64,000 nt of DNA from Streptomyces sp. ISL-10. GTDB lineage: Bacteria; Actinomycetota; Actinomycetes; Streptomycetales; Streptomycetaceae. The stretch is from the NCBI RefSeq assembly GCF_018614575.1, contig NZ_JAGGOJ010000016.1:62001-126000 (forward strand), read 5' to 3'. Positions within the stretch are counted from its first letter, which is position 1, and each line of letters begins with the position of its first letter. A program made the position numbers and the translations under genes. The notes beneath the pieces are model-generated. The model saw nothing but the letters and a program-made list of their open reading frames with translations, was not told the origin of the DNA and did not search any database. Below, one piece after another: positions 1-7,358 of this stretch.

Positions 1-2
1 CG

Positions 3-770
3 GCGAGAGTGCACCCGGAGTGGACCGTCCCGTACGGCGGGAAGCTGTACTACAACCCGGGCATCCCGGAGGTCCGGGCCTTCGTCCAGGACGCGATGAT
101 GGACGCCGTCCGCCGCTACGACATCGACGCGGTGCACTTCGACGACTACTTCTACCCGTACCCCGTCGCGGGCGAGGTCTTCGACGACGACGCGGCCTGG
201 TCCCGCTACGGCACGGGATACGCGGACAGGGCCGCCTGGCGCCGGGCCAACATCAATCGGCTGGTGCGGGAGATGTGCGGGCGGATCAAGGGCGAGAAGA
301 AGCACGTGCGCTTCGGGATCAGCCCCTTCGGCGTCTGGCGCAACGACTCCACGGATCCCAGGGGGTCACGTACCAGGGCGGGCGTGCAGACGTACGACGA
401 CCTCCACGCCGACACCCGCACCTGGGTCCGCCAGGGCTGGATCGACTACGTCGTCCCGCAGGTCTACTGGCACATGGGCTTCGCCGCCGCCGACTACGCC
501 TCGCTCGTGCCCTGGTGGTCCGGGGTCGCCGGCGGCACGGGAGTGGATCTGTACATCGGCGAGGCGCTCTACAAGGTGGGAATGCTGGGGCAGCCCCCGG
601 AGTGGCACGACCCGGCGGAGCTCTCCCGCCACCTCACGTACGCCTCGCGGTACCCCCAGGTGGGGGGCCACTGCTTCTTCTCGGGGCTGGAGGTCGGGGC
701 CGATCCGCTCGGGGCCATGTCGCGGGTGGTGGCCGACCACTACCCGACCCGGGTGCGGACGGCGGGCTGA
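3..770 (+). CDS. Glycoside hydrolase-like GHL10 (DUF187) family protein, 5' end missing
   Basis: The gene enters from the left edge, so only the last ~255 residues are present. They show the TIM-barrel pattern of the GHL10/DUF187 family: an acidic barrel strand around DAVHFDDYFYP, then FGISPFGVWRND, then IDYVVPQVYWHM, and a C-terminal lid ending before the stop at 768-770. Family members are predicted, mostly secreted, polysaccharide-acting enzymes with unsettled substrates. Any signal peptide lies outside the window. The acidic residues in HFDD are the best catalytic candidates (inference). A hairpin follows directly after the stop. Confidence 0.85.
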   Translation, partial: ARVHPEWTVPYGGKLYYNPGIPEVRAFVQDAMMDAVRRYDIDAVHFDDYFYPYPVAGEVFDDDAAWSRYGTGYADRAAWRRANINRLVREMCGRIKGEKKHVRFGISPFGVWRNDSTDPRGSRTRAGVQTYDDLHADTRTWVRQGWIDYVVPQVYWHMGFAAADYASLVPWWSGVAGGTGVDLYIGEALYKVGMLGQPPEWHDPAELSRHLTYASRYPQVGGHCFFSGLEVGADPLGAMSRVVADHYPTRVRTAG

Positions 771-792
771 GCCCGGTGCCCGCGCACCGGGC
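771..792 (+). terminator. Rho-independent-like hairpin after the GHL10 gene
   Basis: A perfect 9-bp stem (GCCCGGTGC / GCACCGGGC) with loop CCGC starts on the base after the stop codon. There is no U-tract, as is usual in this GC-rich group. Confidence 0.6.
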
Positions 793-805
793 ATGGGGAG
801 CGTGA

Positions 806-997
806 TCAGGTCTTCTCGTGGTGCTGCACCACACAGTCGGGTCCGGGGGACAGGACCGCTTCGTGCCCGTCGTCGAAACGGACACGGAACGGGGGAGTGC
901 CGTCGGGCCCCAACACCTCGAGGACTTCGGCGTGCTTGTCGTGCTGGCCCACGGTCCTGCCGTGTACCAGCAGCGTGTCGCCCTCGTTTGCTTGCAT
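806..997 (-). CDS. DUF1918 domain protein
   Basis: A 63-residue protein. DUF1918 proteins are short basic/acidic single-domain proteins with an SH3-like barrel pattern: GDTLLVHGRTVGQHDKHAEV near the N-terminus, then VLGPDGTPPFRVRFDDGHE, then an SPGPDCVVQHH tail. All of these are visible and the length is normal for the family. A good Shine-Dalgarno (GGAGGT) lies about 9 nt before the ATG. It is transcribed toward the GHL10 gene and stands alone. The biochemical function is unknown; the family is often annotated as a possible nucleic-acid or stress-associated protein, which is not demonstrated by this sequence. Confidence 0.85.
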   Translation of the reverse strand: MQANEGDTLLVHGRTVGQHDKHAEVLEVLGPDGTPPFRVRFDDGHEAVLSPGPDCVVQHHEKT

Positions 998-1194
998 CGG
1001 GAGTGACCTCCTCGATAGCCGGTCCGTTGTGGGGTCGTTTCGAGTCTACGGCCGAGGGTGCGCCGCGCATCCCCGGCCGCGGAAACGGCCACCGAAACGG
1101 CCGCGGAAACGTCCGCGGAAAAGGGTGGCGGAGACGGTCGCGGACAGGGTTCGTGCGCGGCCTGCCGTTGCGGCGGCACCGGCCCGGGCGCGGC

Positions 1195-2091
1195 TCAGGC
1201 GCGGGCCCGCTGCGTGACGGCGATGCACACCAGGACGCCGACGGCGGCGACCGGGGCCGCGGGCGAGAGGCGCTCACCGAGCAGAGCGACCGACCAGACC
1301 AGGGTGAGCAGCGGCTGCGCGAGCTGGAGCTGGCTGGCGCGGGCGATGCCGATCTCCGCCATGCCCCGGTACCAGACGTACAGCCCGAAGAACGTCGACC
1401 CGGCCGCGACCCAGAGGAGCCCGGTCACGCCCCGGGCGGTGAGGTGTACCGGCTCGAAGGACAGCGCCACGAAGGAGCCCGCCGCGCTCAGCGGCAGGCA
1501 GAGGATCAGGGCCCAGCCGATGACGTGCCAGCCGGGCATCACCGCGGCGAGCCTGCCGCCCTCGGTGTACCCGGCGGCGCAGACCAGCAGGGCGCCGAAG
1601 AGGTACAGATCGCCGGAGTGCAGTGTCCCGCCGCTCTGCTGCACGGTGAAGGCGATCACCACCACGGCTCCCGTGAGCGCCGCGGCCCAGAACGTGCGCG
1701 ACGGCCTGCGGCCCGTGCGCACCGCCGCGAGGACCGCCGTGGTCAGCGGCAGGAGACCGACCACCACTGCCGCGTGCGAGGAGGTGGAGGTCTGCAGGGC
1801 GAGCGTCGTCAGCAGCGGGAAGCCCAGCACTACCCCGCCGCCGACCACCGCGAGACCGGCCCAGTGGCGGCGCTCGGGCACGGGGACGCGCAGCGCGAGA
1901 AGGAACCCGCCCGCGACGAGCGCCGCGAGGACACTGCGCACGGCGACCAGGGACCAGGGCCCGAAGCTCTCCAGGCCCCAGACGGTGGAGGGGAAGGTCA
2001 GCGAGAAGGCGACGACGCCCAGCGCGGCGAGGAGGGTGCCGCTGCTGACCGCTATCGAGGTGGTGGGAGTAGCGCTATCCTGTGCTGTCAT
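1195..2091 (-). CDS. EamA family drug/metabolite exporter (DMT superfamily)
   Basis: A 298-residue protein built almost entirely of hydrophobic helices, fitting the ten-helix, two-EamA-domain layout of the DMT superfamily. Typical pieces are the first helix after SSGTLLAALG, the PSTVWGLESFGPW loop, and the second-half WALILCLPLSAAGSF and FFGLYVWYRGMAEIG segments. Such proteins export small metabolites, amino acids or purines; the substrate cannot be read here. The start codon overlaps, on the opposite strand, the start codon of a MocR-type regulator (shared CATG at 2089-2092), which is probably its controller. No Shine-Dalgarno precedes the ATG; a TACGCT hexamer 5 nt upstream suggests a leaderless mRNA. 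Confidence 0.9.
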   Translation of the reverse strand: MTAQDSATPTTSIAVSSGTLLAALGVVAFSLTFPSTVWGLESFGPWSLVAVRSVLAALVAGGFLLALRVPVPERRHWAGLAVVGGGVVLGFPLLTTLALQTSTSSHAAVVVGLLPLTTAVLAAVRTGRRPSRTFWAAALTGAVVVIAFTVQQSGGTLHSGDLYLFGALLVCAAGYTEGGRLAAVMPGWHVIGWALILCLPLSAAGSFVALSFEPVHLTARGVTGLLWVAAGSTFFGLYVWYRGMAEIGIARASQLQLAQPLLTLVWSVALLGERLSPAAPVAAVGVLVCIAVTQRARA

Positions 2092-2102
2092 GCAAGAGCG
2101 TA
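2076..2102. promoter_or_regulatory. Nested divergent promoters of the EamA and MocR genes
   Basis: The two start codons share CATG (2089-2092), so each promoter must lie inside the other gene's coding region. On the plus strand TATCCT (2076-2081) ends 8 nt before the regulator's ATG. On the minus strand TACGCT (2102-2097) ends 5 nt before the exporter's ATG. Neither start has a Shine-Dalgarno. Repression of both by the MocR protein is an inference. Confidence 0.5.
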
Positions 2103-3526
2103 GCAGTGTGGCAGAACTGGCGAACTCCCTGAAGAACGAGCTTGACCGCTACTCCCCGGATGGAAAGCTCCCGTCGAGCAGGGCCCTGGTAGAGCGCTAC
2201 CGAGTCTCCCCGGTGACCGTCTCCCGCGCGCTCGCCCAGCTCGTCGCCGAGGGGCTCGTCGTCACCCGTCCCGGCGCCGGTGCCTTCCGCGCCCACCCGC
2301 GCACCGCCACCCCGCCGAGCGGTGACACCTCCTGGCAGGAGGTCACGCTCAGCGCCGACGCCGCCGGTGAGGTCGTACCGCGCGCCGTCGACGCCTCCGG
2401 CGTGCTCGTCACCCTGGCCGCGCCGCCGGCCGGGGTGATCGAGTTCAACGGCGGCTATCTGAACCCCTCGCTCCAGCCCGAACGGGCCATGGCCGCGGCT
2501 CTCGCCCGAGCGGGCCGCCGGCCCGGCGCCTGGAGCAGGCCGCCCACCGACGGTCTGCCCGAACTGCGCGAATGGTTCGCCCGCTCCATCGGCGAGACCG
2601 CCGGCCCGGCGGACGTCCTCATCACCGCGGGCGGGCAGTCCGCACTGACCACCGCCCTGCGCGCGCTCGCCCCGCCCGGCGCGCCCGTCCTCGTCGAATC
2701 GCCCACCTACCCCGGAATGCTGGCCATCGCCCGGGCCGCCGGGCTGCGGCCGGTCCCTGTCCCGGTGGACGCCGACGGGGTGCGGCCCGAACTCCTCGCC
2801 GCCGCCTTCCGGGCCACCGGGGCCCGCGTCTTCGTCTGCCAACCGCTCTTCCAGAACCCGACCGGCGCGGTTCTCGCCCCCGAACGCCGCTCCGCCGTCC
2901 TGCGCATCGCCCGCGAGGCGGGCGCCTTCGTCGTCGAGGACGACTTCGCGCGGCGCCTCGTCCACGAGGACGCCGGCGCGCTGCCCGGACCCCTCGCCGC
3001 AGACGATCACGACGGCGTCGTCGTCCACGTCAGCTCGCTCACCAAGGCCACCTCGCCCAGCCTGCGGGTCGGCATGCTCGCCGCGCGCGGACCGGTGCTC
3101 GAACGGCTCCGCGCCATCCACGTCGTCGACACCTTCTTCGTCCCCCGCCCCCTCCAGGAAGCCGCACTCGAACTCGTCGGCGCGCCCGCGTGGAACCGTC
3201 ATCTGCGCACGGTGGCCGTGGAGTTGAAGGCGCGCCGCGACACCATGACGGCGGCCCTGCGGGTCCACCTGCCCGAACTCGCCCTGCCGCACATTCCTTC
3301 CGGCGGCTACCACCTCTGGCTCCGCCTGCCCGACACCGCCGAGGAGGGCGCATTCGTCGCCGCGGCACTGCGGGCCGACGTCGCCGTGGCCCCAGGCCGC
3401 CCGTACTTCTGTGCCGAGCCGCCCGCCGGCCACATCCGCCTGAGCTTCGCCGGCGTCGCGGGCGCGGCCGAGATCACGGAGGGCGTGCGACGGCTGCGCA
3501 GCGCCTGGCAGGAGTTTTCGCGATGA
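2090..3526 (+). CDS. MocR/PdxR-like GntR regulator with aminotransferase domain
   Basis: A 478-residue protein. Residues ~8-70 form a winged helix of the GntR family (LPSSRALVERYRVSPVTVSR, then LVAEGLVVTRPGAGAF). Residues ~110-475 form a class I/II aminotransferase fold with the PLP-lysine segment SSLTKATSPSLRVG, the FQNPTGAVL strand and the aspartate in VVEDDFARR. MocR proteins use PLP or an aldimine as effector, or may keep some transaminase activity. The ATG at 2090 was chosen because the GntR helix begins just after it; the open frame extends far upstream with no homology. The divergent EamA exporter, with overlapping start codon, is the likely target. Confidence 0.9.
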   Translation: MQERSSVAELANSLKNELDRYSPDGKLPSSRALVERYRVSPVTVSRALAQLVAEGLVVTRPGAGAFRAHPRTATPPSGDTSWQEVTLSADAAGEVVPRAVDASGVLVTLAAPPAGVIEFNGGYLNPSLQPERAMAAALARAGRRPGAWSRPPTDGLPELREWFARSIGETAGPADVLITAGGQSALTTALRALAPPGAPVLVESPTYPGMLAIARAAGLRPVPVPVDADGVRPELLAAAFRATGARVFVCQPLFQNPTGAVLAPERRSAVLRIAREAGAFVVEDDFARRLVHEDAGALPGPLAADDHDGVVVHVSSLTKATSPSLRVGMLAARGPVLERLRAIHVVDTFFVPRPLQEAALELVGAPAWNRHLRTVAVELKARRDTMTAALRVHLPELALPHIPSGGYHLWLRLPDTAEEGAFVAAALRADVAVAPGRPYFCAEPPAGHIRLSFAGVAGAAEITEGVRRLRSAWQEFSR

Positions 3527-3584
3527 CCGGGAGCGCCCGGAACAGCCGATGACAGTCCTCGCACCGCTGTGCGAGTCTCCCGCC

Positions 3585-4016
3585 ATGACCGAGAAGATCC
3601 ATGGCGCGTACACGATTTCCACCGACCCCGCCCGGCTGGACCCGGACAGGATCCACCAGTGGCTCTCCACCGAGGCGTACTGGGCGCTCGGCCGCAGCCG
3701 CGAGAAGCAGGACCGTGCCGTCGCCGGATCGGTCAACTTCGGTGCGTACGAGACCACTTCGGGGCAGATGGCCGGCTACGCGCGCATCGTCACCGACCAC
3801 GCCACCTTCGCCTGGCTCTGCGACGTCTACGTCGACAGGTCCGCCCGGGGCAACGGGCTGGGCACCGCGCTGGTCGCCGCCGTCCGCGACCACTTCGCCC
3901 CCCTCGGGCTGCGCCGGATCCTGCTCACCACCGACGACGCCCACGGCCTGTACGAGAAGCTCGGCTTCAAGGAGCTCGACGTCCCCGGCAACTGGCTCAA
4001 CCTGATGTTCGAGTGA
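3585..4016 (+). CDS. GNAT family N-acetyltransferase
   Basis: A 143-residue single GNAT domain. The acetyl-CoA binding segment is clear: WLCDVYVDRSARGNGLGTALVAA, where R-x-x-G-x-G/A is represented by RGNGLG, followed by the DDAHGLYEKLGFKEL strand-helix typical of the C-terminal half. The early YEAYW-like region (IHQWLSTEAYWALGRS) resembles the small GNATs annotated in many actinomycetes as toxin-antitoxin-unrelated acetyltransferases. The substrate is unknown. The ATG at 3585 fits the domain boundary; an earlier in-frame GTG/ATG adds 12 residues with no support. It lies 58 nt after the MocR gene. Confidence 0.88.
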   Translation: MTEKIHGAYTISTDPARLDPDRIHQWLSTEAYWALGRSREKQDRAVAGSVNFGAYETTSGQMAGYARIVTDHATFAWLCDVYVDRSARGNGLGTALVAAVRDHFAPLGLRRILLTTDDAHGLYEKLGFKELDVPGNWLNLMFE

Positions 4017-4056
4017 CACCCTTGACCTGCAAGGCTTTCCCCATCACCATCACGCC

Positions 4057-4632
4057 ATGACTGTCCGGGTCACCCTGGTCGCCGCGGCGCGCAGCTCCTC
4101 CCTGCTCACCGAGCGGTTCGACGACGACCGGCCGCTCGATCAGGCCGGCTGGCACGAGGTGCAGCTCGCCGCGCACGCGCTCGTGCCGCTGAGCGCGGCC
4201 GAGCTGCGCTACTGCTCGCCGACCACCCGCAGCCGCGCGACCGGCGAGGCACTCGGCTTCGCGCCGCTCGCCCAGCCGGCTCTGCGCGACTGCGACATGG
4301 GCCGCTGGCGCGGCTGCACGCTCGCGGAGGTGACCGCGCGCGAGCCCGCCGCGGTCGATGCCTGGCTCGCCGACCCGCGCAGCGCGCCCCACGGCGGCGA
4401 ACCACTGCTCGCCTTCATCTCGCGGATAGGTGGCTGGCTCGACACCCGGCCCGCGAACGACTGCGGTTCGATCGTCGCCGTGGCCGAGCCCGCCGTCGTA
4501 AGGGCCGCCTTCGTGTACGCCCTGCGCGCCCACCCGGCGATGTACTGGAACGTCGACGTCCGCCCGCTGTCGACGGTCACCCTCACCGGCCGGCCGGGCC
4601 GCTGGCACCTGTGTCTGGAGGCCGCTGCCTGA
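4057..4632 (+). CDS. Histidine-phosphatase-like protein lacking both catalytic histidines
   Basis: A 191-residue protein with the layout of the histidine phosphatase (phosphoglycerate mutase-like) superfamily: an N-terminal strand, LDQAGWHEVQLAAHAL, SPTTRSRATGEALGF, the CDMGRWRGCTL segment and a late strand VAVAEPAVVRAAFVYAL. The nucleophile motif RHG, expected after the first strand, reads VAAARSS. The second conserved histidine, usually in a T/S-H-G-G segment before VIRA, is replaced by VAEPAVVRAA. Both catalytic histidines therefore appear absent. Either the family uses other residues here or this is a pseudoenzyme, perhaps a ligand-binding or regulatory protein (inference). Its 3' end is the first copy of a 44-bp tandem repeat. 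Confidence 0.75.
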   Translation: MTVRVTLVAAARSSSLLTERFDDDRPLDQAGWHEVQLAAHALVPLSAAELRYCSPTTRSRATGEALGFAPLAQPALRDCDMGRWRGCTLAEVTAREPAAVDAWLADPRSAPHGGEPLLAFISRIGGWLDTRPANDCGSIVAVAEPAVVRAAFVYALRAHPAMYWNVDVRPLSTVTLTGRPGRWHLCLEAAA

Positions 4633-4728
4633 ACCGGTAGGGCCGCTGGCACCTGTGTCCGCAGGCCGCTGCCTGAACCGGTAGGGCCGCTGTGCCCGTG
4701 CCGCGGGGCGCGCTGCCCGAACCGGCTA
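4596..4728. repeat. 44-bp tandem repeat, three copies, over the 3' end of the phosphatase-like gene
   Basis: Unit 1 (4596-4639) contains the last codons and stop of the phosphatase-like gene. Unit 2 (4640-4683) is nearly identical, differing at about three positions in the middle, and duplicates the stop codon. Unit 3 (4684-4728) is degenerate but keeps GGGCCGCTG at its start and GAACCGGCT at its end. The third copy reaches the stop codon of the convergent PPOX-like gene. Confidence 0.9.
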
Positions 4729-5133
4729 CTTCGCCGTTCCCACCACCCGCTCGGGCGTGATCCGGATGACGACGCGTACAGCCTCCGGCGGCAGGTCCAG
4801 GTACTCCTGGCCAGCGCCGGGGCCTTCGTACTCCTCCGCCAGCCGCACCGCGAGCTTGCGTCCCTCGTCCTCCACGACCGTGGCGGTCCCACGTACCTCC
4901 ACGTAGCGCAGCGGGTCCTCGCGGTCGTACACGGTGAGAGAGACGCGCGGCTCGCGAGCGATGTTGCGGTCCTTGCGGCGGCCGGCCTGCGAGGAGATGA
5001 CGAGCTCGTCACCCTCGCGACCCACCCAGACGACCGAGGTCTGCGGGCTGCCGTCGGGCAGGACGGTGGCGAGCACCGCGGGATTCGGCGCATCGAACAT
5101 CAGGCGGGCGGAGTCGCTCAGAGACATCGGCAT
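4726..5133 (-). CDS. PPOX class flavin/F420-dependent enzyme
   Basis: A 135-residue protein of the pyridoxamine-phosphate-oxidase-like split-barrel family. Visible family segments are LSDSARLMFDAPNPAVLATV, LPDGSPQTSVVWVGREGDELVIS, RRKDRNIAREPRVSLTVYDREDPLRYVEVRGTA (split here by an irregular loop) and a C-terminal VRVVIRITPERVVG. These are typical of PPOX class F420-dependent enzymes of actinomycetes, which reduce small molecules or bind F420/FMN; the substrate is unknown. The ATG at 5133 is preceded by TACTCT ending 6 nt upstream and by no Shine-Dalgarno, so a leaderless start is likely; a second ATG at 5127 is possible. Confidence 0.85.
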   Translation of the reverse strand: MPMSLSDSARLMFDAPNPAVLATVLPDGSPQTSVVWVGREGDELVISSQAGRRKDRNIAREPRVSLTVYDREDPLRYVEVRGTATVVEDEGRKLAVRLAEEYEGPGAGQEYLDLPPEAVRVVIRITPERVVGTAK

Positions 5134-5139
5134 GGTCAG

Positions 5140-5145
5140 AGAGTA
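5140..5145 (-). promoter_or_regulatory. -10-like element of the PPOX-class gene
   Basis: TACTCT on the minus strand, ending 6 nt before the ATG at 5133, with no ribosome binding site. This favours a leaderless transcript. Confidence 0.45.
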
Positions 5146-5186
5146 ACGGCGGTGCGCACCGAGGCAGTTGCCGGGCACCGCTCGTC

Positions 5187-6446
5187 TCACATCGACGAAA
5201 GCTCGCGGAGCCTGCGTCGCAGGAACGCCGTCTCCGCCGCGTTCCCGGGGCTCTCGATCGCCGCCTCGTACGCCGAGGCCGCCTCGGCCCCGCGACCCAG
5301 CCGCCGCAGCAGATCGGCCCGCACGGCATGCAGCACACGGAGCCCGCCCAGTGCCGGGGCGAGCGCGTCCACCAAGGCGAGCGCCGGTCCGGGCCCCTGC
5401 ACCTCGGCCACGGCGACCGCCCGGTTGAGCGCGACCACCGGAGTCGGCGCGATCGCCGTCAACAGGTCGTACAGACTAAGGATCTGACCCCAGTCGGTCG
5501 CGGCCGCCTCCGCCGCGTCACTGTGCACCGCGCTGATCGCGGCCTGGATCTGGTACGGCCCCGGCCTGCCGCGACGCAGACACTGTCGCACCAGCGCCTG
5601 CCCCTCGGCGATCAGGCCGCGGTCCCACAAGCTCCGGTCCTGCTCGGTGAGCACCACCATCTCGCCGTCCGGCCCGGTGCGCGCCGGGCGCCGGGACTCC
5701 GTCAGCAGCATCAGCGCCAGGAGGCCGAGGACCTCGGGCTCGTCGGGCATCAGGCGGGCCAGCAGCCGGCCGAGGCGCACGGCTTCCGCGCACAGGTTCT
5801 CGCGCACCAGGCGGTCGCCCGAGGCGGCGGTGTAGCCCTCGTTGAAGATCAGGTAGACGACCGACAGCACGGCGGGCAGCCGGTCGGGCAGCTCGGCCTC
5901 GTCCGGGACGCGGTAGGGGATCCGCGCATCGCGGATCTTGCCCTTGGCGCGGACCAGGCGCTGCGCCATGGTCGGCTCCGCCACCAGGAACGCGCGGGCG
6001 ATCTGCGCCGTGGTCAGCCCACCGAGCAGCCGCAGGGTCAGAGCGACGCGTGCGGCCGGGGCGAGTGCCGGATGGCAGCAGGTGAAGATCAGGCGGAGCC
6101 GGTCGTCGTACACGGGACCCTCCTCGACGGGGCTCGCGCGCGCCTGCAGCAGCGCGGCTTCGGCGTGCCGGCTCGCCCGGGAGGCCTCCCGCCGCAGACG
6201 GTCGATCGCCCGGTTGCGGCCGGTGGTGATGATCCACCCCGCCGGGCTGGGCGGCAGCCCGGTTGTGGGCCACCGCTCCAGCGCCGTGGTGAAGGCGTCC
6301 TGGACCGCCTCCTCGGCGATGTCGATGTCGCCGAAGAACCGGACGAGGACGGCGACTGCGCGGCCGTACTCCTCGCGGAACACACGCTCCGTCGCCTCCG
6401 CCGTCACCGCGGGGGCGCCCCCTGCCGCGTCGGTGGCGGACATCAT
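5187..6446 (-). CDS. ECF sigma factor of the ECF42 type with C-terminal DUF6596/TPR extension
   Basis: A 419-residue sigma factor, far longer than a classical ECF (about 180-200 residues). Region 2 spans ~15-85 (VFREEYGRAVAVLVRFF, EEAVQDAFTTALERWP, NRAIDRLRRE), region 4 ~115-180 (LTLRLLGGLTTAQIARAFL, then TMAQRLVRAKGKI). The rest is the long extension (LSVVYLIFNEGY, then the NRAVAVAEVQGP helical repeats). This architecture defines the ECF42 group, which pairs with DGPF/YCII proteins and has no classical anti-sigma factor. Exactly that partner lies upstream, with an ATGA overlap at 6443-6446. The ATG at 6446 was chosen for this coupling; 6443 is also an ATG. Confidence 0.93.
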   Translation of the reverse strand: MMSATDAAGGAPAVTAEATERVFREEYGRAVAVLVRFFGDIDIAEEAVQDAFTTALERWPTTGLPPSPAGWIITTGRNRAIDRLRREASRASRHAEAALLQARASPVEEGPVYDDRLRLIFTCCHPALAPAARVALTLRLLGGLTTAQIARAFLVAEPTMAQRLVRAKGKIRDARIPYRVPDEAELPDRLPAVLSVVYLIFNEGYTAASGDRLVRENLCAEAVRLGRLLARLMPDEPEVLGLLALMLLTESRRPARTGPDGEMVVLTEQDRSLWDRGLIAEGQALVRQCLRRGRPGPYQIQAAISAVHSDAAEAAATDWGQILSLYDLLTAIAPTPVVALNRAVAVAEVQGPGPALALVDALAPALGGLRVLHAVRADLLRRLGRGAEAASAYEAAIESPGNAAETAFLRRRLRELSSM

Positions 6447-6796
6447 CCGGGGCTGACGTAATCGAGCGGCCTCACCTCGATCGGAAGGGTGACCGCGCGG
6501 GCCAGCTTGCGGCCCCATGCGAGGGCCGCGTCGAGATCAGGCGCCTGGATGACGGCGAAGCCGCCCAGATGCTCCTTCCCCTCGGCGTACGGACCGTCGG
6601 TGGTGAGCACCTCGTCGTCCTTGAGCCTGAGGACTGTGGCGGTGGACGGCGGGTGCAGGCCGCCCGAGAACACCCAGGCGCCGGCCTCCCTGAGCTCGGC
6701 CTTCACGGCCTCGACGTCGCGCATGATCGGTTCCAGGATCTCGGGCGGCGGCGGATTTCCGTCGGGCTGGTAGATGCTGAGCAGGTACTGCTGCAT
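6443..6796 (-). CDS. YCII/DGPF-domain protein, partner of the ECF42 sigma factor
   Basis: A 117-residue single-domain YCII protein. The family signature DGPYAEGKEHLGGFAV sits at ~70-85, preceded by LRLKDDEVLT and followed by DLDAALAWGRKLA. DGPF proteins are the conserved neighbours of ECF42 sigma factors and are thought to be their targets or functional partners; their own chemistry is unknown. The ATG at 6796 has a strong Shine-Dalgarno (GAGGAGG, 6 nt upstream); an upstream extension is not supported. The stop overlaps the sigma start (GGATGATG). A candidate ECF42-type promoter lies about 50 nt upstream. Confidence 0.92.
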   Translation of the reverse strand: MQQYLLSIYQPDGNPPPPEILEPIMRDVEAVKAELREAGAWVFSGGLHPPSTATVLRLKDDEVLTTDGPYAEGKEHLGGFAVIQAPDLDAALAWGRKLARAVTLPIEVRPLDYVSPG

Positions 6797-6845
6797 GGTG
6801 GCCTCCTCGGTACGGGCGCGGCGGGCATGCCGCGCTCTCACCCTC

Positions 6846-6874
6846 TACACGAACGGGCCGGCCCGTCGTCGACA
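6846..6874 (-). promoter_or_regulatory. Candidate ECF42-dependent promoter of the YCII-sigma operon
   Basis: On the minus strand TGTCGA (6874-6869) and CGTGTA (6851-6846) are separated by 17 nt. From memory, ECF42 promoters carry a conserved TGTCGA at -35 and a CGA/T-type core at -10, so this is a good -35 match and partial -10 match. Transcription would start near 6839 and give a leader of about 43 nt with a good ribosome binding site. Confidence 0.55.
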
Positions 6875-7270
6875 CGCCTCGCAGACAATTTTCCGCGCGT
6901 CGCGCGAGGCCGTCCCGGTGTCGCCGCCGAGGCGCGTCCGGTGTCTCGCCCCTGCCGAACGCGGGCGGGCCTGCCCCCGACGGCACGCACAAACGGCCTC
7001 ACGCGGCGGGCGTTCCGGGGCGGCATCGGGGCGTTCTGCCTCCGCCGAGGTCTCCCGGGCCGCGACGAGGGCGGTCGCTCGCAGCGGTCCGGGCAACGGG
7101 CCTGTACGCGCAGAAGGAAGCCTCTTTTGTGGTGGAGTGACAACATCCGGCCTGAGGGCCTCCGGTGGGGACTGTGCTGAGGGAACCGCTCTTCCGAGCC
7201 TGTGGTGGGGATCGGGTGCGTTGATCAAACGGGTGCGGGAGTACGATTCTGTATGGTTCGGACACTTCCT
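6875..7270. other. Intergenic region without a recognisable gene
   Basis: About 400 bases between the ECF42-type promoter and the argC control region. Open frames here have no family resemblance, poor ribosome binding sites and atypical composition; I see no gene, repeat or RNA that I can support. Confidence 0.5.
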
Positions 7271-7274
7271 TGAT

Positions 7275-7338
7275 GGTGCATGCATCTATGTAGTCGAAGG
7301 TTATTGCATACATCTGCATTGCTGCGTATAGTCATGCC
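7275..7338 (+). promoter_or_regulatory. argC promoter with ArgR-like operator boxes
   Basis: A good vegetative promoter, TTGCAT (7304-7309), 17 nt, TATAGT (7327-7332), precedes argC; transcription would start near 7339. The region is far more AT-rich than its surroundings and has several TGCAT/ATGCA-type half sites (around 7278-7284, 7305-7309, 7315-7319, 7333-7337) arranged like tandem ARG boxes. Repression by ArgR, encoded at the end of this operon, is expected from the family; binding itself is inferred. Confidence 0.7.
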
Positions 7339-7358
7339 ATCGATGAGGAGGATTTCCG

